DNA of 16,046 nucleotides from Chloroflexota bacterium (GCA_016210285.1 JACQUN010000185.1:1-16046), one strand, 5' to 3'. Shown: positions 1-7,397, numbered from the stretch's first letter. A program made the numbers and translations. Notes: a model not told the origin generated them from the sequence alone.

Positions 1-60
1 CCCTCAGACTCCCGGCAAAGGGGCTTCGCCCCTCTGCACTTCCCCTTTTTCCGCAGCCTG
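1..60. repeat. Partial copy of MITE-like repeat (cut by window edge)
   Basis: This stretch aligns with the right end of the element at 7232-7397. Both share a CAGAC...C core, a hairpin AGGGGC-TTC-GCCCCT (19-33 here), a CCCCTTTTT run and the terminus CAGCCTG (54-60). Only the right part is visible because the window starts inside the copy. The hairpin followed by a T run could also terminate transcription on the plus strand. Confidence 0.7.
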
Positions 61-96
61 CTAGTACTTCCTTGCGGAAAAGACCGTTATCAAATC

Positions 97-155
97 CCGT
101 TCGTGGTGAGCCTGTCGAACCACGAGCGGCCCTTCGACAAGCTCAGGGCGAACGG
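97..155. repeat. REP-like palindromic repeat
   Basis: A 59-bp unit is bounded by CCGTTCG and its exact inverse CGAACGG. Inside, TGAGCCTGTCGAA pairs with TTCGACAAGCTCA with one mismatch, and TCGTGG pairs with CCACGA around the first arm. Such nested palindromes are dispersed in many Chloroflexota and some other genomes. A short open frame through it gives a VEPRA...LRQAQGER-type peptide, which is a by-product of the repeat and not a gene. The remaining sequence, 156-285, shows nothing I can assign. Confidence 0.7.
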
Positions 156-285
156 ATATCCATGCCTTGGACGAGCGTAATGCTGATTTCTACAACCAAG
201 TACTGGCACATCAGTTGTTATTCTTCGCTTCGCCCAGGATCCTGTCTGAGGGGAGATTTCGCTACCCCAGGGTGACGCGAAGCCT

Positions 286-1590
286 TCACCCGGTCACCTC
301 AGGGCTGTAGTCCATCCCGATCTGGCCCTCGCGCACCAGCTCCTGGTACTCGGCGTCGGAGAGCTTGAGCACCTGCCTGTACACGTACTCGTTGTCCTCG
401 CCCAGGCGGACCGGGCCACGGCGGATGGAGGGCGGCGTCTCGGACATGGCGAAGGGGGCGCCAGGATAGAGGTGGGTCCCGCAGTCCTCCTGGTAGGCCA
501 GCTTGAAGAAGCCTCGTGCGGCAAGGTGGGGGTCTCCGTAGGCTTCCTGCTGGTCCATCACGGGGCCGGCGGGCACACCGGCCCGCTGCAGGGTGTGGAA
601 GACCTGGTAGTGGTCCCGCTCCCTTGTCCACCCCTCAATGAGCTGGTCCACGGCGTCGTGATGGTTGCACCGGCTGATGACGTCGGCGAAGCGCTCGTCT
701 TCAACCCACTCAGGGTGCTCCACGGCCTTGCAGAACCGCTCCCACTGGTGGTCGTTGGCGATGGTGATGACCACCCAGCGGTCTTCGCCTTTGCAGCGGT
801 AGCACCCCTGGATGGCATAGGGATGGCGGTTGCCCAGGGTTCGCTGAACGCGGCCATTCATCGTGAAGTCCATGAAGGCCTGGGAAAGATAGGGGATGAA
901 GTTCTCGATCTGGGCCAGCTCGATGAGCTGCCCTCTCCCTGTCCGACGCCGGTAGTGGAGGGCAGCCAGGGCAGCGAAGGCGGCCGACGCCCCGGCAGCG
1001 GCGTCCGCGGCGTACGCCGGCGTCACCGCCGTGGGGTCCATGTCCGTGTAGCCACGAAGGGTGTTGTGCCCGGCAATCCCCTCGTTCATAGAGCCCAGGG
1101 CCCGGTAGTTCCTGTAGGCCCCCGTGTTGCCCAGGGCGGGCATGCGAATGTAGATAACATCCTCTCTCGCCGACCGGAGCCAGGGGTAGGTGATGCCCAG
1201 CTTCTCCATCGTCTCCGTGACGTTGTTTTCGATGACGATGTCGCTGACCGCCACCAGCCGTCGGAAGACCTCTTTACCCCTGGGGCTGGTCAAGTCCACA
1301 GTCATGCTGAGCTTGTTGGAGGCATGGGCGTTGAACATGGGGAGGCGGTTCCAGGGCCTGGACCCGGGCTGCCGCCCAGGGAAGCCCCACAGCCAGGCAG
1401 GCTGCCCCTGCTGCACCATGCTGGCAGGCGGGCGGGGCATGATCCCCCGGGTCAGGGGCGGGTAAAAGCTCACCGACTCCACCCGGATAACCTCGGCACC
1501 CAGGTGGGCCAGGAGGAAGGTGGCGTAGGGCCCGGCCCAGACGACTGTTATGTCAACGACTCGCACGCCTTCCAAAGGTAGCTTCGGCAT
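286..1590 (-). CDS. Class III CoA-transferase (CaiB/BaiF family)
   Basis: The 434-residue product has the family's N-terminal block (LEGVRVVDITVVWAGPYAT, residues 6-24), followed by LLAHLGAEVIRVE, which forms the CoA-binding Rossmann part. The catalytic aspartate is probably D196 in PAYAADAAAG, by position and context of the formyl-CoA-transferase Asp. Family members move CoA between carboxylic acids through aspartyl-CoA anhydrides in the cytoplasm. The ATG is preceded by AAGGAG with a 6-nt spacer. The N-terminal third has an unusual aromatic/proline-rich insertion (about residues 41-85) before the SNKLSMTVDL strand. It is the last gene of a minus-strand group, 71 nt after a second family member. 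Donor and acceptor acids are unknown. The two neighbours are too divergent to be a simple recent duplication and may form a heteromer or act on successive intermediates (inference). Confidence 0.93.
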   Translation of the reverse strand: MPKLPLEGVRVVDITVVWAGPYATFLLAHLGAEVIRVESVSFYPPLTRGIMPRPPASMVQQGQPAWLWGFPGRQPGSRPWNRLPMFNAHASNKLSMTVDLTSPRGKEVFRRLVAVSDIVIENNVTETMEKLGITYPWLRSAREDVIYIRMPALGNTGAYRNYRALGSMNEGIAGHNTLRGYTDMDPTAVTPAYAADAAAGASAAFAALAALHYRRRTGRGQLIELAQIENFIPYLSQAFMDFTMNGRVQRTLGNRHPYAIQGCYRCKGEDRWVVITIANDHQWERFCKAVEHPEWVEDERFADVISRCNHHDAVDQLIEGWTRERDHYQVFHTLQRAGVPAGPVMDQQEAYGDPHLAARGFFKLAYQEDCGTHLYPGAPFAMSETPPSIRRGPVRLGEDNEYVYRQVLKLSDAEYQELVREGQIGMDYSPEVTG

Positions 1591-1661
1591 GGTGAACTCC
1601 TTCAGATCCCTTTCGCAGGACTGCCCTTCATCTCAGCAGCCCCCGGGCCGAGCTCACTCTC

Positions 1662-2876
1662 TCAGATGACCCCCTGCTCTCTCAAGCGGACCAGGTCTTC
1701 GCGGCTGTACCCAAGCATGCCGCACAGGACCTCCTCGTTGTGCTGGCCCAGGGTCGGCGCAGGGCGCCGGAGCTGCCAGGGCGTCTCGGTCATGATAAAG
1801 GGCCTGCCTGGGTACTTGAAGCGCCCGGCCACAGGGTGCTCGATCTCAGCGAAAGCGCCCCGCTCACTGAAGACGGGGTCCTGCGCCACATCCGCGATGG
1901 TGTTCACCGGGCCGCTGAGGACATGGTTCTCCTGAGCAAGCCGCCAGAGCTCCAGCATGGTGTGCTCCATGCACCAGGGGATGAAGTGAGCCTCGAACTC
2001 GGCCTTCAACGCCTCATCCATCTGGGCAGCAGGGGCATACCACCTGGGGTCCTGGAGCCACGGCGGGTTCCCAAGCATGGCAACGGTGTTGCGAAAACGC
2101 CCCAGGCCACCCATGAACTCGAAGTACCCGTCTCTGCACGGATAGATTCCGATAGGATAGCCGTTGGCTCCCAGCGGGGTCCGGGTGCTGACCTCCCCGG
2201 TGTACTGAAAGGCCACCAGGGCGGGCATCCTCCTGTCCTGGCTGGCAAGCTGGGTCTCCATCAGCGAGACATCCACCTGCTGGCCCACCCCTGCTGACCG
2301 GGCCAGGAGCAGGGCCCCTATGGTGGCAACCGCGGCGATGCTCCCCGCCTGGAAGAGACTGACGTCTCCCCCCAGCTTCACCGGCTCCCGGAAGTCCAGG
2401 CCGGTGCTGTACATCTCGCCACCCATGGCGTACACCACGATCTCGGAGGTGAGATACTCCCTGTAGGGGCCAGTCTGGCCGAAGTTGGATAGGGAGGTGT
2501 AGACCAGGCCCGGCTTCCGGGCCGTGAGGCTCGGGTAGTCCAGGCCAAACCCGGCCATGGTCCCAGGCCTGTAGCTCTCCACCACCAGGTCGGCCCAATC
2601 CACCAGTTGCCGCGCGAGCTTCTTCCCCGCTTCGGTCTTCAGGTTGAGGGTGATGCCCCGCTTGTTGGTGTTCAGCACCAAGAAGAGGCCGCTCCGCTCG
2701 TAGTGCGGCTCGTCACTGGGGAAGGGCCCCAGGCGGCGAGAAGGGTCCCCGCCATCCCAGCGCTCCACCTTGATAACGTCGGCGCCATAGTCTGCCAGGA
2801 GCTTGGTGCAGTAGGGCCCAGAGACATAGTGGGTGAAGTCCAGCACCTTGACATCGGCCAGGGCCAGGTCTGGCAT
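1662..2876 (-). CDS. Class III CoA-transferase (CaiB/BaiF family)
   Basis: The 404-residue product is of typical family length. It begins with the canonical block ADVKVLDFTHYVSGPYCT (residues 7-24), then LLADYGADVIKVER. NTNKRGITLNLKT (69-81) and DLVVESYRPGTM (96-107) are standard family motifs. D171 in KLGGDVSLFQAG is the expected catalytic aspartate that carries CoA. The start has a purine-rich GGAGGGAGAGCGGAG stretch immediately upstream. It lies between the MBL-fold gene (103 nt upstream) and the other CoA-transferase (71 nt downstream), all on the minus strand, so co-transcription is likely. The role is probably CoA activation of a carboxylic acid in a degradation pathway. The substrate is not inferable here. 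Confidence 0.94.
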   Translation of the reverse strand: MPDLALADVKVLDFTHYVSGPYCTKLLADYGADVIKVERWDGGDPSRRLGPFPSDEPHYERSGLFLVLNTNKRGITLNLKTEAGKKLARQLVDWADLVVESYRPGTMAGFGLDYPSLTARKPGLVYTSLSNFGQTGPYREYLTSEIVVYAMGGEMYSTGLDFREPVKLGGDVSLFQAGSIAAVATIGALLLARSAGVGQQVDVSLMETQLASQDRRMPALVAFQYTGEVSTRTPLGANGYPIGIYPCRDGYFEFMGGLGRFRNTVAMLGNPPWLQDPRWYAPAAQMDEALKAEFEAHFIPWCMEHTMLELWRLAQENHVLSGPVNTIADVAQDPVFSERGAFAEIEHPVAGRFKYPGRPFIMTETPWQLRRPAPTLGQHNEEVLCGMLGYSREDLVRLREQGVI

Positions 2877-2979
2877 CTCCGCTCTCCCTCCCAGTGCTCC
2901 CGGTGGTGTTCCTCAGCGACAGGCCACGCGCCATCGTCCCCAGCCAGGGGAGATTGGCGGGCGCCGCCATGCTTGACCG

Positions 2980-3825
2980 CTACCGCAGCTCCCCGCGGAA
3001 CTCCATGTACAGGCGCTGCACCGCCACCGCCAGCCGCTCCTGGTTGAGCCAGGAGGCATACTTCGCCACTGAGATGTCCCTGGCAGCGTCATCCACCTTC
3101 ACCCCGGCGTCGTACCGTCGCCGCACCTCTCGCTTGAGCAGGCGCAGGAGGTCCCGGACCTCGTCCATGTCCCGCTTGGTGCCGATGGGACCGTGGCCAG
3201 GCACCACGACGGCCGCATCCAGGTCGTTGGCCTTCCGGACAACGTTGATCCAGCTTGAGACATGCCCGTCCATGGCCGCGGGGATGAACTTATGGAAGGC
3301 GACGTCGCCGGCGAAGATGACCCGCTCCTGCGGCAGATAGACCAGGATGTCGCCCTTGGTGTGGGCATAGCCCAGCCACCGCAGCTCGATGGGACGTCCA
3401 TCCAGGTGGAGGGTCAGCCGCTCCCGGAAGGTCAGGTCCGGAAGGGTCATCCGGACCTGACGGAACTCCCCGGCCAGCTCGGGGCGGTTGGCGCTGAAGC
3501 GCTGGCGCGAGGCCTCGAAGCTGGTGCGCAGCTCCTCCCGGCAGTTGACGTGGCTGATGATGGGGGCTGGGCGGAACTCCTGGTTTCCAAAGGTGTGGTC
3601 GCCGTGGTAGTGGGTGTTGATGAGGGCACGCATCGGCTTGCTGGTGACCTTGCGGACCTCCCCCTGGAGCGTCCGCGCGAGGGTGAGGGTCATCAGGGCA
3701 TCAATGACCAGGACGCCGTCCTGGCCGACGATGAACCCGGCGTTGGTCATACCCCCTGGTTGAATGAAGGCGTAGGTGTTGGGCGCAATCTCAACGGTGC
3801 CGGTACGGTACTCCTGGGTCGTCAC
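2980..3825 (-). CDS. MBL-fold metallo-hydrolase
   Basis: The 281-residue protein has the metallo-beta-lactamase signature HxHxDH as THYHGDHTFG (H72, H74, D76, H77). Further likely metal ligands are H155 (GYAHTKGD), D174 (FAGDVAFH) and H211 (VPGHGP). I place the start at the GTG at 3825, not at an upstream ATG at 3870. An AAGGAGG sits 5 nt before this GTG, and the protein then opens with TTQEYRTGTVEIAPNTY, the usual N-terminal strand of this subgroup. There is no signal peptide with this start. The family hydrolyses esters, thioesters or amides with a dinuclear metal site. As first gene of a set with two CoA-transferases, a thioesterase or lactonase role is plausible but inferred. It is divergent from the FAH-family gene across 65 bp, which must hold both promoters. 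Confidence 0.92.
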   Translation of the reverse strand: MTTQEYRTGTVEIAPNTYAFIQPGGMTNAGFIVGQDGVLVIDALMTLTLARTLQGEVRKVTSKPMRALINTHYHGDHTFGNQEFRPAPIISHVNCREELRTSFEASRQRFSANRPELAGEFRQVRMTLPDLTFRERLTLHLDGRPIELRWLGYAHTKGDILVYLPQERVIFAGDVAFHKFIPAAMDGHVSSWINVVRKANDLDAAVVVPGHGPIGTKRDMDEVRDLLRLLKREVRRRYDAGVKVDDAARDISVAKYASWLNQERLAVAVQRLYMEFRGELR

Positions 3826-3890
3826 ATGCGCCTCCTTACGGTGTTCTATCCCAAAGCAAAGCCCGCTCACCCAGGCCTTTCAGAGTTTCC

Positions 3891-4661
3891 ATGGCCCCAG
3901 AGAGCAGGCCCATTATAGAACACACCCAGCGCCCCGTGAAGCACGGCGGCGTTGTGGAGGGCGACACGCTGCGCCAGCTCTCCACCAGCCCCTTTGAGGA
4001 GTTCCGAATCAGCAGCCACACGCACCACCTTGCGGAGGTAAAGTTGCTAGCGCCCTGTGAGCCCAGGAAGGTCCTTGCCATCGGGCTGAACTATCGAACC
4101 CACCTGGGCCAGCGGGAGGCGCCCAAGCGCCCTGAGCCCTTCTGGAAGGGGACCAACTGCATCGTTGGGCCAGGGGAGCGCATCATCCTCCCCCGGGACG
4201 CCGGGCGGGTGGAGGAGGAAGGGGAGCTCGTGGTGGTCATGGGCAAACGCTGCAAGCACGTGGCCCCGGACCGGGCGCTGGAGTATGTGCTGGGGTACAC
4301 CTGCGGGAACGACGTCAGCGCCCGCCAGTGGCAGCGGGGCGACCTCCAGTGGTGGCGGGCAAAGTCCTCGGACACCTTCGGCCCCATCGGGCCTTTCATC
4401 GTCACAGGGCTGGACCCCTCCAGGCTGTACCTGCGGGTCCGGGTCAACGGGAAGGAGGTGCAGGCCTCCAGCACCGGGGAGCTCCTGTACGACGTGCCGA
4501 CGGTTATCAGCGCCATCAGCCAGGTGGTGACGCTGGAGACTGGCGACCTGATCTTCACCGGCACGCCCGGCCAGCCTGCGGAGCTGCACCCAGGGGACAT
4601 CGTGGAGGTGGAGATCAGCGACATCGGGGTGCTCCTCAACCCCGTGCAGGCAGAGGAGTGA
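3891..4661 (+). CDS. Fumarylacetoacetate hydrolase (FAH) family protein
   Basis: The 256-residue protein matches the short FAH family (acylpyruvases and hydroxyhepta-diene-dioate isomerases/hydrolases). KVLAIGLNYRTH (60-71) opens the catalytic domain. The metal ligands are the E-x-E pair (E110, E112 in VEEEGELVVVMGK) and D141 in TCGNDVSAR. K158 sits in KSSDTFGPIGPF, and LIFTGTPG (220-227) closes the fold. All key residues are present, so it should be active in C-C bond hydrolysis or related chemistry on a diketo acid with Mg or Mn. No clear Shine-Dalgarno precedes the ATG. It may be leaderless, or start slightly downstream, as the first 20 residues carry no conserved motif. Its neighbours (CoA-transferases, MBL enzyme, MFS transporter) suggest catabolism of an organic acid. 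Confidence 0.92.
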   Translation: MAPESRPIIEHTQRPVKHGGVVEGDTLRQLSTSPFEEFRISSHTHHLAEVKLLAPCEPRKVLAIGLNYRTHLGQREAPKRPEPFWKGTNCIVGPGERIILPRDAGRVEEEGELVVVMGKRCKHVAPDRALEYVLGYTCGNDVSARQWQRGDLQWWRAKSSDTFGPIGPFIVTGLDPSRLYLRVRVNGKEVQASSTGELLYDVPTVISAISQVVTLETGDLIFTGTPGQPAELHPGDIVEVEISDIGVLLNPVQAEE

Positions 4662-4713
4662 ACACGCAGCAGACCGCCAACCCACGCAACAGGGTGCCTC
4701 CAGCGCCAGCTAC

Positions 4714-4773
4714 GGGAGAGCGCTGTCCACTCTCCCAGAAACAATCGGTGCTCCCAGCACCAGTCCTACTGGT
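4714..4773. terminator. Stem-loop cluster between convergent genes
   Basis: Three short perfect hairpins lie between the convergent FAH and MFS genes. They are GGGAGAG/CTCTCCC (4714-4736, 9-nt loop), GGTGCT/AGCACC (4747-4761, 3-nt loop) and ACCAGT/ACTGGT (4759-4773, 3-nt loop). The last two share ACC and are therefore mutually exclusive. On the minus strand the middle hairpin is followed by GATTGTTTCT, so it could terminate the MFS transcript. No strong U-tract is seen on the plus side. Confidence 0.5.
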
Positions 4774-4793
4774 TGCCTGTTCCCCCTGCCTTT

Positions 4794-6113
4794 TCAAGGG
4801 CTCGTAGCCTGTTCTCCGTAGTTGCCCGGGCTGCTTTCCCTGAGCCGAATCAGGAGGATGAAGGGCACCACCATGAGGGCCATACCCAGAATCCCCAGGG
4901 AGAAGAGCCCGAGACGTTCAGCCATGATTCCGCCTACCAGGGGCAACACAACCGCCGAGGCGCCGCCAAAGACGTCGTTGGTGCCTATGGCCCGCCCTCG
5001 CTCCGCGGGGCCGGAGGTATCCGCAATCAGCGCCGTGGCCGCGACGTTGACGCAGGACCACCCCAGGCCCACCAGGAAGATCCCGGCGGTAACAACCCAG
5101 TAGTCAGAGGTCGCTGGCACCAGGAGGGCTGCGCCCCCGGCGGTGACGATGCCCGCCAGCAGGACGGCGCGCCGGCCAACCCTGTCCGCCAGTCTGCCCA
5201 GCGGCAACGAGAGGCCAAACATGCCGATGACATGGATGGCGACCGCCAGCGAGATGACCGGGAGCGGATAGCCGTGGTGGGCCAGCACCAGGGAGGTCAT
5301 CGCCATCATCATGGCCATGTTGCCCTGGACCGCAAAGGTGGAGATGAAGGCGGCCAGCTTGGGATAGCTTCGCAGGAATGTCGTCACCCCCACCTTGCCG
5401 TTGCCGGTGTTCGCTCTGGCGGGGGGTGGCGTGTAGCCAGGATAGTAGTGCTCAAGGTTGGCGGCAATCTCCTTGGGGTCTGGTCGCACTAGGCGCACCA
5501 GGAAGATGCTGGGCAGGAGGACCACAGGAACGAAGAGCCAGGTGAGGGCCAGGGGGTCAGTGTGAAGACTGCGGGACGAGGCCTGGGCAATGCTGATGAT
5601 CAGCGGGCCCCCCAGGGCACCGAGCAAGGCGCCGGTCAGGACGTAGCCGAGGCCTTCTGCCCGCCGACTGGGTGGGAACATGTCCGCCGCCGCCACCCGG
5701 AGTTGCTGCCCCGCTCCGATCCCCAGGCCGAACACGATGATGCCTACCACGAACAGGATGAACGAGGATGTGGGGATGGAGAGCCCTGTGATGATGGCCC
5801 CTGCCAGCGCCAGCAGGAGGCCCAGGATCAGGCCGGGCTTCCGCCCATAGGTGTCCGCTATCTTGCCGACTGGATAGGCGACCAGGAACCGGCTCACCCC
5901 CAGGATACTGGTGCCAAGGCCCGCCAGGCTTGCCGACCCCAGAAGCTGCACCACCATGATGGCCCCCAGGGTGGGAACCATCTGCATCCCTGCGCCGACA
6001 AAGGCCTGGGACAAGGCGAAGAGAAGGATGTTGCGCTTGATAAGGGGTGGTATCCTGCTTCCGACGTCCCGCTTCAGCGGCGATACGTCTCCCATCGCCC
6101 TACCCAGCCGCAC
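4794..6113 (-). CDS. MFS transporter (12 TM)
   Basis: The product is 439 residues when started at the GTG at 6113, which has AAGGAGG 6 nt upstream. Longer in-frame extension is possible but unsupported. Hydrophobic segments fit 12 transmembrane helices in two halves with a hydrophilic cytoplasmic loop near residues 210-249 (RPDPKE...). The major-facilitator motif A appears twice, as GKIADTYGRK (about 83-92) after TM2 and as GRLADRVGRR in the second half. That duplicated signature is diagnostic of the superfamily. It sits in the inner membrane and moves a small solute, either importing the substrate of the neighbouring catabolic enzymes or exporting a toxic compound; sequence alone does not decide. 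A 22-bp tandem repeat lies 52 bp upstream and may be an operator. Confidence 0.92.
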   Translation of the reverse strand: MRLGRAMGDVSPLKRDVGSRIPPLIKRNILLFALSQAFVGAGMQMVPTLGAIMVVQLLGSASLAGLGTSILGVSRFLVAYPVGKIADTYGRKPGLILGLLLALAGAIITGLSIPTSSFILFVVGIIVFGLGIGAGQQLRVAAADMFPPSRRAEGLGYVLTGALLGALGGPLIISIAQASSRSLHTDPLALTWLFVPVVLLPSIFLVRLVRPDPKEIAANLEHYYPGYTPPPARANTGNGKVGVTTFLRSYPKLAAFISTFAVQGNMAMMMAMTSLVLAHHGYPLPVISLAVAIHVIGMFGLSLPLGRLADRVGRRAVLLAGIVTAGGAALLVPATSDYWVVTAGIFLVGLGWSCVNVAATALIADTSGPAERGRAIGTNDVFGGASAVVLPLVGGIMAERLGLFSLGILGMALMVVPFILLIRLRESSPGNYGEQATSP

Positions 6114-6164
6114 TGAGACCCTCCTTCCGGAGCCCTTAACGTTGTGGAGTTGGCCCTGCAATTT

Positions 6165-6208
6165 GCAAACCGGTTGCTCAGCAAATGCAAGCCAGTCGCT
6201 CAGCAAAG
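6165..6208. repeat. Two tandem 22-bp repeats upstream of MFS gene
   Basis: Units 6165-6186 and 6187-6208 match at 18 of 22 positions and share the core GCTCAGCAAA. They lie 52 bp before the MFS start codon, a place typical of a repressor or activator site. Two head-to-tail copies one to two helical turns apart would suit a dimeric regulator. The function is inference. Confidence 0.55.
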
Positions 6209-6227
6209 CCGATGTTGCCCGGAACCC

Positions 6228-6311
6228 TTCGGCAGGGCTTGACCTGAGCTTGCCGAAGAGGTCAGAATGCCTTGAGGTGCGAAGCCGGGGCGCCCCTCAG
6301 GTACGCTGAGG
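6228..6311. repeat. Palindromic repeat remnants (REP-like)
   Basis: TTCGGCA (6228-6234) pairs with TGCCGAA (6251-6257) around a GGCTTGACCTGAGC loop. This resembles the dispersed repeat at 97-155. Further on are GGGGCGCCCC and a hairpin CCTCAG-GTACG-CTGAGG (6295-6311). The stretch lies between two divergent genes and upstream of the promoter of the next plus-strand gene. Confidence 0.5.
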
Positions 6312-6362
6312 CGACCACAAGATTCTCCTGATAAGCCATTCACTTGTCAATGCCGACCAGGA

Positions 6363-6391
6363 TTGACGTCCTTTCCCAGCCGTTTGATACT
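6363..6391 (+). promoter_or_regulatory. Sigma70-type promoter
   Basis: TTGACG (6363-6368) and GATACT (6386-6391) are separated by exactly 17 bp. They match the consensus at 5/6 and 4/6 positions. The expected transcript start is about 20 nt before the ATG of the EF-like gene, leaving room for its GGAG ribosome-binding site. Confidence 0.6.
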
Positions 6392-6418
6392 AGAGGAAGA
6401 CCATGATGGAGGTCTGGC

Positions 6419-6682
6419 ATGCAAGAGGTGGAGATCGGCCATGTCACGGAGTTCTTCGCCCGGCCCGTAGTAGCAGGGATAGACCTTGTCGCGCCCCTGG
6501 CCGTTGGGGACAAGCTCCACATCAAAGGGCATACCACCGACCTGACCCTGGTCGTGGAGTCCATGCAGGTGAACAATGCCGTGGTGCAGTCGGCTCAGCC
6601 AGGGCAGGCTGCGGGGATCAAGGTCCCTGACCGGGTGCGGCGGGGCGACAAGGTCTACAAGGTCCTCGAAACGCAAACCTAA
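6419..6682 (+). CDS. Small EF-Tu-domain-II-like protein (translation elongation factor-like)
   Basis: The 87-residue protein looks like an isolated beta-barrel of the EF-Tu/IF2 domain II type. It carries EIGHVTEFFARPVVAGIDL, then LAVGDKLHIKGHTTDLT (about 28-44), VESMQVNN (46-53) and a closing VRRGDKVYKVLE. Stand-alone proteins of this kind are known in Chloroflexota and some archaea and are annotated as translation elongation factor-like. No GTPase domain is present, so it cannot be a classical factor and its biochemical role is unknown. GGAG lies 7 nt before the ATG and a good promoter precedes it. It ends convergently with ribH, with a 4-nt overlap of the two stop regions. Confidence 0.85.
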   Translation: MQEVEIGHVTEFFARPVVAGIDLVAPLAVGDKLHIKGHTTDLTLVVESMQVNNAVVQSAQPGQAAGIKVPDRVRRGDKVYKVLETQT

Positions 6683-7152
6683 CCTTCGCTAGTCAGGTTG
6701 CGCATGAGGTTGGCCATCTGGATGGCTGCGATGGCAGCGTCGTAGCCCCGGTTGCCTTGCTTGCCGCCAGCCCGGTCTATCGCCTGCTCTGTCGTGAGGG
6801 TCGTGAGGATGCCAAAAATAACGGGAACCCCTGTATCACGCGCCGCCGCCGCGACGCCCCGCGCCGCCTCTCCGGCGACATACTCGAAGTGGGCCGTCTC
6901 CCCCTTGATGACCGCCCCAAGGCAGATCACTGCATCGTAGCGCCCCGACTGGGCCAGCTTCCTGGCCACCAGCGGGATCTCGAAGGACCCCGGCACCCAC
7001 GCCAGGGTGATCGTATCCTCTTGCACGCCGTGGGCCAGCAGGCCCGCGTGCGCCCCCGCTACCAGCCGAGTTGTGATGAACTCGTTGAAGCGGGCTGCCA
7101 CCACAGCGATGCGCAGACCCTTCCCCTCCAGGCTGCCCTGAAGCTCTTTCAG
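6679..7152 (-). CDS. ribH: 6,7-dimethyl-8-ribityllumazine synthase
   Basis: It condenses 5-amino-6-ribitylaminouracil with 3,4-dihydroxy-2-butanone 4-phosphate, the penultimate riboflavin step. Clear motifs are ARFNEF, WVPGSFEIPL, GAVIKGETAHFEYV and the ERAG-like IDRAGGKQGNRG. No ATG, GTG or TTG exists between the upstream in-frame TAG and the GTG at 7104, and starting at 7104 would cut the first beta-strand. A CTG at 7152, with GGGAG 8 nt upstream, gives 157 residues beginning LKELQGSLEGKGLRIAVV. With that numbering F22, H88 and R127 fall exactly where Bacillus subtilis lumazine synthase has its active-site F22, H88 and R127, which strongly supports the full N-terminus. A CTG start is unusual. 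A nearby ATG (7159) is out of frame, so a one-base error is the alternative. It follows ribBA across the MITE-like element. Confidence 0.93.
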   Translation of the reverse strand: MKELQGSLEGKGLRIAVVAARFNEFITTRLVAGAHAGLLAHGVQEDTITLAWVPGSFEIPLVARKLAQSGRYDAVICLGAVIKGETAHFEYVAGEAARGVAAAARDTGVPVIFGILTTLTTEQAIDRAGGKQGNRGYDAAIAAIQMANLMRNLTSEG

Positions 7153-7231
7153 CGTCTCATCTCCCTATTCGTCTCGCCGCGCCTTCTTGACCCCGCACCA
7201 CCAGCATAGGAGCGGAACCTTGTTGTCCTAG

Positions 7232-7397
7232 CAGGGAGTTGCAAAACCCTTTTCGACCATCCCCCTTGCCCCCGTCCTGGCCAGGAAGGGGGAGTAGATT
7301 GTATCTGGGGGATACCCCTTCGTCAGGCTCAGGGCCGGCCCCCAGACCCCCGTCAAAGGGGCTTCGCCCCTCTGATCACCCCTTTTTCAACAGCCTG
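7232..7397. mobile_element. MITE-like non-coding element, 166 bp
   Basis: The ends are imperfect inverted repeats: CAGGGAGTTGCAAAACCC at the left and CAGGCTGTTGAAAAAGGGG read inward from the right (shared CAGG..GTTG.AAAA). There is no coding capacity. Inside are a C-rich run, a CCCTTCGTCAGGCTCAGGGC piece like the palindromic repeats, and the AGGGGC-TTC-GCCCCT hairpin (7357-7371). A second copy of its right end lies at 1-60, so it is dispersed. No target-site duplication is evident. It separates ribBA from ribH, and its hairpin could affect read-through. Confidence 0.65.

Noticed and set aside
72..275. Short open frame giving a VEPRA...LRQAQGER-like peptide
   Set aside because: It is the translation of a dispersed palindromic repeat and has no RBS or conserved protein features.
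472..1581. 369-codon open frame on the plus strand opposite the first CoA-transferase
   Set aside because: It is an antisense shadow of a clear family member in GC-rich sequence, with no recognisable motifs.
3826..3870. 15-residue upstream extension of the MBL-fold protein
   Set aside because: The GTG at 3825 has a perfect AAGGAGG at 5 nt spacing, and family homology begins there.
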